DNA of 64,000 nt from Bog-532 sp963830385 (GTDB lineage: Bacteria > Actinomycetota > Actinomycetes > Streptosporangiales > Streptosporangiaceae): contig CAWHMD010000009.1 of NCBI GenBank assembly GCA_963830385.1, positions 62,001 through 126,000 on the forward strand, written 5' to 3'. A program made the translations under genes and the position numbers. Below the pieces are notes generated by a model. The model was not told the DNA's origin. It saw only the letters and a list, made by a program, of their open reading frames with translations, and ran no database searches. Positions 58,745-64,000 of the stretch are shown in pieces. Numbering within the stretch: the stretch's first letter is position 1; each line of letters starts with the position of its first letter.

Positions 58745-59260
58745 TCAGCGCGGGGCCGGCCGGAGGGTGGGCACGCAGAGCCAGGCCGGCAGCCGGTAGA
58801 ACTCGCCCCGGCTGGCCGCCCGGGCCGCCCGCACCAGGTACCAGAGCACCACCAGCGCGAACACGAAGCAGACCGGGCCCATGACGTACAGGGCGTCGTG
58901 GGCGCTGTCCAGCGACAGCAGGCCGGCGACGATGGCCGCCGAGGCCGCGAACAGGGTCACGGTCAGCGTGAGGCTGAACGCCTGGGCCGCGTGCCGCCGC
59001 ACGAACTCCGACCGGCGGCCGCGGGTCAGGTACACAGCCAGCGGCGCGATCAGCCAGAGCACCACCGCCGCCGCGTAGCTCAGCGTCGCCCACAGCTGGT
59101 CGTGGCCGGGCTCGTCGTGGCCGGGCGGGCTGTGGCCGGGCGGGGGGCTGGCCACGGGCCGGTTCCCGGACATCAGGGCAGGCTCGGCTGGCAGGGGCTG
59201 GTCCGGTGCCCAGCCCTCGTGGTGTTCCTGCAGACGGCGCACGGCCGATGGATCGGTCAT
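58745..59260 (-). CDS. DUF4870 membrane protein
   Basis: 171 residues. A polar Pro/His-rich N-terminus (about 1-55) leads into four hydrophobic segments in the DUF4870 pattern: LWATLSYAAAVVLWLIAPLA, YLTRGRRSEFVRRHAAQAFS, LTVTLFAASAAIVAGLLSLD and GPVCFVFALVVLWYLVRAAR. Function unknown. It starts six bases after DUF3097 on the same strand, and the sensor kinase follows 79 nt downstream. Confidence 0.87.
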   Translation of the reverse strand: MTDPSAVRRLQEHHEGWAPDQPLPAEPALMSGNRPVASPPPGHSPPGHDEPGHDQLWATLSYAAAVVLWLIAPLAVYLTRGRRSEFVRRHAAQAFSLTLTVTLFAASAAIVAGLLSLDSAHDALYVMGPVCFVFALVVLWYLVRAARAASRGEFYRLPAWLCVPTLRPAPR

Positions 59261-59266
59261 CGCGGC

Positions 59267-60130
59267 TCACGCTACTCGCTGTGAGGACAGATAACAGTCT
59301 GAGCTATCAGATAACGTGGTCACGAAGTCGATGAGTTCCTCGACCCGGCCGAGCAACTCCGGCTCCAGGTCGGCGAACGTGTGCACCGAGCCCAGGATCC
59401 GCTGCCAGGCGGCGGCCGTGCTGCCGGTCCAGCCGATCGCGGCCACCACGCCCTCCTTCCACGGCTGGCCGCGGGGCACGTCCGGCCAGTGGCTGATGCC
59501 GGCCGCCGACGGCTTCACCGCCTGCCAGATGTCGATGTACGGGTGGCCCACGATCAGCAGGTCCGGGCGGGCCAGGCCGGCCGCGATCCGGCTCTCCTTG
59601 GACCCCGGCACCAGGTGGTCGACGAGTACGCCGAGCCGCCGGCCGGGCCCGGGTGGGGAGACGGCCAGGATCTGCGGCAGATGGTCCACGCCCTCCAGGT
59701 ACTCGACCACCACGCCGACGTCGCGCAGGTCGTCGCCCCAGATCTTCTCCACCAGCTCGGCGTCGTGCCGTCCTTCTACGTAGATGCGGCTGGCCCGGGC
59801 CACCCGGGCCCGCGCCTGCGGCGCCGCGACCGAGCCGGACGCGGTGCGGGCGGGCCGCGCGGGCACCGGCGGCCCGGCGGCGGCCGGCCGGACCAGCGTC
59901 ACCGGCCGCCCGTCGAGCATGAACGCCGCCGGGTTCAGCGGGAACACCCGCCGCCTGCCGTGCCGGTCCTCCAGCGTCACCGCGCCCTTGTCGCAGCCCA
60001 CGACCGCGCCGCAGAAACGGCCTTCGATGTCCTCGACCACCAGCCCGTAATCGGCTTCCAGCTGCGGAGTCTGCGGGCGCTGGCGCCGCCCGGCGGCCAG
60101 TACGTCGCCGCCGTAGTCGTGGCTTCGCAT
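59267..60130 (-). CDS. DUF3097 family protein
   Basis: 287 residues starting MRSHDYGGDVLAAGRRQRPQ, the characteristic beginning of DUF3097. It continues VVEDIEGRFCGAVVGCDKGA, VTLEDRHGRRRVFPLNPAAF and the Toprim-like block RIYVEGRHDAELVEKIWGDD with VGVVVEYLEGVDHLPQIL. The family is actinobacterial, function unknown, and usually sits next to hrcA as here. Possible starts further upstream lack family similarity. Confidence 0.92.
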   Translation of the reverse strand: MRSHDYGGDVLAAGRRQRPQTPQLEADYGLVVEDIEGRFCGAVVGCDKGAVTLEDRHGRRRVFPLNPAAFMLDGRPVTLVRPAAAGPPVPARPARTASGSVAAPQARARVARASRIYVEGRHDAELVEKIWGDDLRDVGVVVEYLEGVDHLPQILAVSPPGPGRRLGVLVDHLVPGSKESRIAAGLARPDLLIVGHPYIDIWQAVKPSAAGISHWPDVPRGQPWKEGVVAAIGWTGSTAAAWQRILGSVHTFADLEPELLGRVEELIDFVTTLSDSSDCYLSSQRVA

Positions 60131-60284
60131 GCCCGGACCGTACCGGATCGTCCCCGGGGCCGGCCGGAACGCCACGCACCGGGCCGCAGCCGGCTGCGAA
60201 GGGTTAGCATTTTCTTATCCAGGCATATCCACGCGGACATTGCTGTTGCTGCTTGCCGCACCCAGGTGGTGGGGGGCAATAGAC

Positions 60285-60311
60285 TTAGCACTCGGGAAGC
60301 GTGAGTGCCAG
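60285..60311 (+). promoter_or_regulatory. CIRCE element of the hrcA-dnaJ operon
   Basis: TTAGCACTC, nine bases, then GAGTGCCAG. The left half matches the CIRCE consensus exactly and the right half at six of nine positions (consensus GAGTGCTAA). It ends 12 bases before the hrcA start, so HrcA represses its own operon until heat stress. Confidence 0.92.
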
Positions 60312-60323
60312 GGAGGTGAACAC

Positions 60324-61337
60324 GTGCTGGACGAGCGCAAGCTGGCCGTCCTCCGGGCCATAGTGGAGGACTACGTGTCCACCAACGAGCCGGTGGGATC
60401 CAAGTCCCTCGTCGACCGGCACAACCTCGACGTTTCCCCAGCCACCATCCGTAACGACATGGCGGTGCTGGAGGAGCAGGGGTACATCGCCCAGCCGCAC
60501 ACCAGCGCCGGGCGGGTGCCGACCGACAAGGGCTACCGGCTGTTCGTGGACCGGCTGTCACACATGAAGCCGCTGTCGTCGGCCGAGCGGCGGGCCATCC
60601 AAGGCTACCTGGCCCAGGCCTACGGGCTTGACGACGTGGTGATGCGCACGGTCCGGCTGCTGGCCCAGCTCACCCGCCAGGTCGCGGTGGTCCAGTACCC
60701 GTCGCTGTCCCGGTCCGTGGTCCGGCACATCGAGCTGGTCCGGCTGGCCGCCGAGAAGCTGCTGGTGGTGCTGATCACCGACACCGGCCGGGTCGAGCAG
60801 CGGATGGTCGACCTGCCCGAGCCCTGCGAAGACGAGGACGTCGCTCACCTGCGGGCGCTGCTCAACGCCAGCCTGGACGGGCGGCGGCTGACCGATGCGG
60901 TCCGGATCGTGGCCGGCCTGACCGCCACCCTGCCGCCCGCTGGGCAGGCCAACGCGGCCGCCGTGTTCTCGGTCATCATGGCCAACCTGGCCGAGCGGAA
61001 CGAGGAGCGGATCGTGTTCGGCGGCACCGCCAACCTGGCCGCGCCGGACTTCTCCCAGGGCCTCCGGGACGTCCTCGAGGCCCTGGAGGAGCAGGTCGTG
61101 CTGATGCGGGTGCTCGGCGACGCGAGCGACGAATCCCTGCTGTCGGTGATGATCGGCACCGAGAACCCGGTCGAGGGACTTCAGACCACGTCGCTGGTGT
61201 CCAGTGGCTACGGATCGGGCGGCGAGACGCTGGCCAAGCTCGCCGTGCTGGGCCCGACACGAATGGATTACCCCGGGACGATGGGAGCGGTAAGCGCGGT
61301 GGCACGGTATGTCGGCGAAATCCTGATGGAGAGCTAG
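60324..61337 (+). CDS. hrcA: Heat-inducible transcription repressor HrcA
   Basis: 337 residues. The winged-helix N-terminus reads LDERKLAVLRAIVEDYVSTN, EPVGSKSLVDRHNLDVSPAT and IRNDMAVLEEQGYIAQPHTS. The GAF-like and C-terminal domains include AGRVPTDKGYRLFVD and LLSVMIGTENPVEGLQTTSL. It binds the CIRCE element and is stabilised by GroEL. The GTG at 60324 is preceded by GGGAGGTG. The stop shares one base with the dnaJ start. Confidence 0.96.
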   Translation: MLDERKLAVLRAIVEDYVSTNEPVGSKSLVDRHNLDVSPATIRNDMAVLEEQGYIAQPHTSAGRVPTDKGYRLFVDRLSHMKPLSSAERRAIQGYLAQAYGLDDVVMRTVRLLAQLTRQVAVVQYPSLSRSVVRHIELVRLAAEKLLVVLITDTGRVEQRMVDLPEPCEDEDVAHLRALLNASLDGRRLTDAVRIVAGLTATLPPAGQANAAAVFSVIMANLAERNEERIVFGGTANLAAPDFSQGLRDVLEALEEQVVLMRVLGDASDESLLSVMIGTENPVEGLQTTSLVSSGYGSGGETLAKLAVLGPTRMDYPGTMGAVSAVARYVGEILMES

Positions 61338-62484
61338 TGGCGACCGAGTATTACTCCGTCCTCGGGGTCCGTCGGGACGCAGCGCCGGAGGAGATCAAGC
61401 GGGCCTACCGTCGGCTCGCCCGCGAGCTCCACCCCGACGTGAACCCGGACCCGCAGACCCAGGAGCGGTTCAAGGAGATCACCCAGGCCTACGAGGTGCT
61501 TTCCGACCCGGAGAAGCGCCAGATGTACGACATGGGCGCCGATCCGTTCGCCCGGGCCGACGCCGGCCCGGCTGGCGCCGGCGGGTTCGGGCCCGGGTTC
61601 CCGTTCAGCGACATCATGGACGCGTTCTTCGGTGCCGGGGCGGGGCCGGCGCGGCCCGTGGCCCGCGCAGCCGGGCCCGCCGCGGCCGCAACGCGACGAT
61701 CCGGGTCGAGCTGGACCTGTCCGAGTGCGCGTTCGGCGCGACCCGCGAGCTGACCGTGGACACCGCGGTGGTCTGCCCGACCTGCTCCGGTGAGGGCACC
61801 GCCCCCGGGACCCACCCCGAGACCTGTGACGTCTGCGGCGGCCGCGGTGAGGTCAGCCAGGTCGCGCGGTCGTTCCTCGGCCAGGTGGTGACCTCCCGGC
61901 CCTGCCCGCGCTGCGGCGGCTACGGCACGCTGCTGCCCCGGCCCTGCCCCGAGTGTGACGGCGACGGGCGGGTCCGCACCCGCCGGACGATCAAGGTCCG
62001 CATCCCGGCCGGGGTCGAGGACGGCACCCACATCCAGCTGGCCGGCGAGGGCGAGGTCGGCCCGGGCGGCGGCCCGCCCGGCGACCTGTTCCTGGAGATC
62101 GTCCAGCGGCCGCACCCGATCTTCGAGCGCCAGGGCGACGACCTGCACTGCACGGTCACGATCCCGATGGTCGCGGCCGCGCTCGGCGCCACCCTCAACG
62201 TGGAGAGCCTGGACGGCCCGGCCGACATCGACATCCGCCCGGGCACCCAGTCGGGCCAGGTCATCCCGCTGTACAACCACGGCGTGCAGCACCTCAACAG
62301 CTCGGGCCGGGGTGACCTGATCATCCACGTGACCGTGGAGACCCCGTCCCGGCTCGAACCCGAGCAGGAGAAGCTGCTGCGGGACCTGGCCAAGCTGCGC
62401 GGTGAGGAGTCGCCTCCGGGTAAGTTCTCACCCGGTCAGCACGGGTTCTTCTCCCGGCTCCGCGACGCCTTCAACGGCCGTTAG
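61337..62484 (+). CDS. dnaJ: Chaperone DnaJ, with an apparent frameshift
   Basis: The J domain (EYYSVLGVRRDAAPEEIKRA, HPD at residues 32-34) and the Gly/Phe region (GGFGPGFPFSDIMDAFF) are in one frame, which then stops at 61753. The zinc-finger domain with four CxxCxGxG motifs (CPTCSGEG, CDVCGGRG, CPRCGGYG, CPECDGDG) and the substrate domains continue in the next frame, from about NATIRVELDLSECAFGATRE. One added G in the G-run near 61641-61645 gives a normal 382-residue DnaJ. It is the Hsp70 co-chaperone, under CIRCE control with hrcA. Confidence 0.92.
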
Positions 62485-63231
62485 GTGACCGCGCCGGTCT
62501 TCCTGGCCGACGGTGCGGACCTGGCCGCCGCCACCGAGGGCGCGCTGATCACGCTGACCGGCGCGGAGGGGCGGCACGCGGCGACCGTGCGCCGGATCGG
62601 GCCGGGCGAACGGGTGGACGTGGCCGACGGCGCCGGCCTGATCGCCGAGTGCGTGGTCGCCGGCGCCGGCGCGGGCTCGGTCACCCTGCGGGTGGAGGCC
62701 CGGCGGGCCGTGCCCGCGCCCGACCCGCGCATCGTGGTCGTGCAGGCGCTGCCCAAGGGCGACCGCGCCGAGCTCGCGGTGGAGACGATGACCGAGGTCG
62801 GCGTGGACGTGATCGTGCCCTGGGCCGCCGAGCGCTGTGTGGCCCGCTGGCCGGCCGGGGACCGCGCCGCCAAGGCGCTGGCCCGCTGGCGCGCAGCCGC
62901 CCGGGAGGCGGCCAAGCAGGCTCGCCGGGCCCGCATTCCCCAGGTCGCCGGGCTGGCGTCCACCGCCGCCGTGGCGGACCTGCTGGCGGCCGCGGCCTGC
63001 GCCGTGATCCTGGAGCCGGGCGCCGAGGTGGCCCTGGCCCGCCTGGACCTGCCCGCCCACGGTGACGTGGTGCTGGTGGTCGGCCCCGAAGGCGGTCTCA
63101 GCCCGGCCGAGCTGACCGAGTTCGCCAAGGCGGGCGCGGTCCCGGCCCGGCTGGGGGATTCGGTCCTGCGCGCGTCCACCGCCGGGGCCGCGGCCGCCGC
63201 GGTGCTGATGGCCCGCACCGGCCGCTGGTAA
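62485..63231 (+). CDS. rsmE: 16S rRNA m3U1498 methyltransferase RsmE
   Basis: 248 residues of the RsmE/SPOUT family. The N-terminal PUA-like part contains LTGAEGRHAATVRRIGPGER. The knotted SAM-binding domain has VVQALPKGDRAELAVETMTE, VPWAAERCVARWP, REAAKQARRARIPQV and VVGPEGGLSPAEL with LGDSVLRASTAG. It methylates U1498 in the decoding region. The GTG start is immediately after the dnaJ stop, so it is in the hrcA operon. Confidence 0.95.
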   Translation: MTAPVFLADGADLAAATEGALITLTGAEGRHAATVRRIGPGERVDVADGAGLIAECVVAGAGAGSVTLRVEARRAVPAPDPRIVVVQALPKGDRAELAVETMTEVGVDVIVPWAAERCVARWPAGDRAAKALARWRAAAREAAKQARRARIPQVAGLASTAAVADLLAAAACAVILEPGAEVALARLDLPAHGDVVLVVGPEGGLSPAELTEFAKAGAVPARLGDSVLRASTAGAAAAAVLMARTGRW

Positions 63232-63253
63232 CTCGCTCAGCAGCGCAGCCCGC

Positions 63254-64000
63254 TCAGCAGTGCAGCTGGTGGTGGTGCCGGCAGGACCGGGCCTTGCCGA
63301 ACCCCTTGCTCCACGGTGAGCCGGACCTGTTGTCGCGGCTGGGGCTGGCCGTGGCGGAGGCGCTGCTGGCCGTGGCGGAGGCGCTGCTGGCCGTGGCGGA
63401 GGCGCTGCTGGCCGTGGCGGCCGGCGTGCTCGACACCGTGGGCGACGCGGGCGCGGTACTGCTCGGCGTGCCGGCCGCCGGGGCCTCGCTTACGGTTGGC
63501 GCCGGCACCGCCGTGTGCAGCTGGAAGGCCCCGTTCGAGGCGGCCGTCCCCTTCTCCGGCGGGGTCGGTCCCGGGCACGGCCGGACGTTGCTCAGGTGCG
63601 TGCTGGTGCTGGTGCTGGTGCCCGCGTGCGGGCGGTGACGCCGCCACGTCGGGCTGGACGTCGGGGCCGGGCTGCCCGGCCGGGTGGAGCCGGTCGGCGT
63701 GATCGTCGGCGTGACCGTCGGCGTCGCCGAGGCCGGGCCGGTGCTCGGAGTCGTGGCCGGGGTCGCGGTCGCGGAGCCGGCCTTGGTCCCCGAGGGCCTG
63801 GCCGACGGCACCCTCTTGGCCGCCGGCTTGCAGGTCGAGGTGGGGCTGGGGCTGGCCGTCGTGCTGGTGCTGCCGCCACCCTGGCCCGGCGAGCTGCCGT
63901 TACCCTGCCGCACGCCGGTGCCGGTGCCGGTGCCGGCGCCCGAGCCGCCGCCGCTGCCGCTGCCGCCCTGGCCGTTGACCGACGTGGTGTTGCCGCTACC
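63254..64000 (-). CDS. C-terminal part of a Ser/Thr/Pro-rich protein (partial)
   Basis: An open frame runs from the right edge to the stop at 63254. It encodes at least 248 residues of low-complexity sequence: Gly/Ser/Thr runs (GGSGSGGGSGAGTGTGTG), then Thr/Pro/Ser segments (PTVTPTITPTGSTRPG), SSASATA repeats and a basic, His-containing end (SCRHHHQLHC). This looks like a wall-spanning or mucin-like stalk; the catalytic or anchor part must lie beyond the edge. The repeat length is encoded by 21-bp units. Other frames lack such a consistent composition. Confidence 0.6.
   Translation of the reverse strand, partial: GSGNTTSVNGQGGSGSGGGSGAGTGTGTGVRQGNGSSPGQGGGSTSTTASPSPTSTCKPAAKRVPSARPSGTKAGSATATPATTPSTGPASATPTVTPTITPTGSTRPGSPAPTSSPTWRRHRPHAGTSTSTSTHLSNVRPCPGPTPPEKGTAASNGAFQLHTAVPAPTVSEAPAAGTPSSTAPASPTVSSTPAATASSASATASSASATASSASATASPSRDNRSGSPWSKGFGKARSCRHHHQLHC
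63348..63420. repeat. Tandem repeat, three 21-bp units plus a partial fourth
   Basis: GCCGTGGCGGAGGCGCTGCT and a final G repeats perfectly three times, then continues for ten more bases. The period is a multiple of three and encodes the SSASATA heptad of the partial protein, so copy number can change without breaking the frame. Confidence 0.9.

Overview
This is a very GC-rich, densely packed chromosomal segment from an actinomycete. The order DUF3046-recA-recX-rny-miaB-miaA-dapF-hflX, followed by holA/rpsT-lepA-hemW-DUF3097-hrcA-dnaJ-rsmE, is a core actinobacterial arrangement. The CIRCE element before hrcA, an actinobacterial SOS box before recA, Scr1-type XRE/DUF397 pairs and many GTG starts agree with this. 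Within the phylum it looks like a multicellular, soil-type lineage (Streptosporangiales/Catenulisporales-like), but the sequence alone does not settle the order.

Layout. 0-7 kb: the tail of an unknown gene, a VOC/ArsR/SRPBCC/YciI operon behind a palindrome, a nitrate/sulfonate/taurine-type ABC importer, and a WYL regulator divergent from a DinB enzyme. 7-12 kb: one very large Lhr helicase. 12-18.9 kb: the core DNA-repair/RNA block (septum-formation-like protein, DUF3046, recA, recX, rny, miaB). 19-28.2 kb: a broken tandem-DUF6461 gene, a secreted NucA/NucB-like nuclease divergent from a double-HTH regulator, BrkB, miaA, an RHH/SRPBCC pair, dapF, a crotonase, VOC and FlK-like thioesterase genes. 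28.2-32.2 kb: two FMN split-barrel proteins, a FluG-like amidohydrolase and an APC permease. 32.2-38.4 kb is the most accessory part: an XRE/DUF397/ATPase switch module, a decayed MFS fragment, a 62-bp hairpin, an XRE gene coupled to a ClpP homologue lacking all three catalytic residues, and a large membrane-anchored repeat (beta-propeller-like) protein. 38.4-44.3 kb: a four-gene operon joining malate synthase to three-subunit glycolate oxidase. 44.5-51.8 kb: a HelD-like RNA polymerase-recycling ATPase, hflX, about 1 kb without a credible gene, a solitary imidazolonepropionase-like gene and holA. 51.8-64 kb: rpsT, DinB, lepA, DUF1707, hemW, a two-component system, DUF4870, DUF3097, hrcA, dnaJ, rsmE, and the C-terminus of a Ser/Thr/Pro-rich protein running off the right edge.

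Quality note. Four genes (tandem DUF6461, repeat protein, sensor kinase, dnaJ) are each split by a single-base-type frameshift. In the kinase the break lies at a run of six C, and one more base restores both the expected C-terminus and a 4-nt overlap with the response regulator. dnaJ is similarly repaired by one G. Sequencing indels are therefore the simplest explanation for at least these two.

The best leads for something undescribed are the XRE/degenerate-ClpP/propeller cassette (34.6-38.4 kb), the 62-bp hairpin beside it, the perfect 28-bp palindrome before hemW, and a 23-bp exact repeat at the 3' ends of two unrelated genes.
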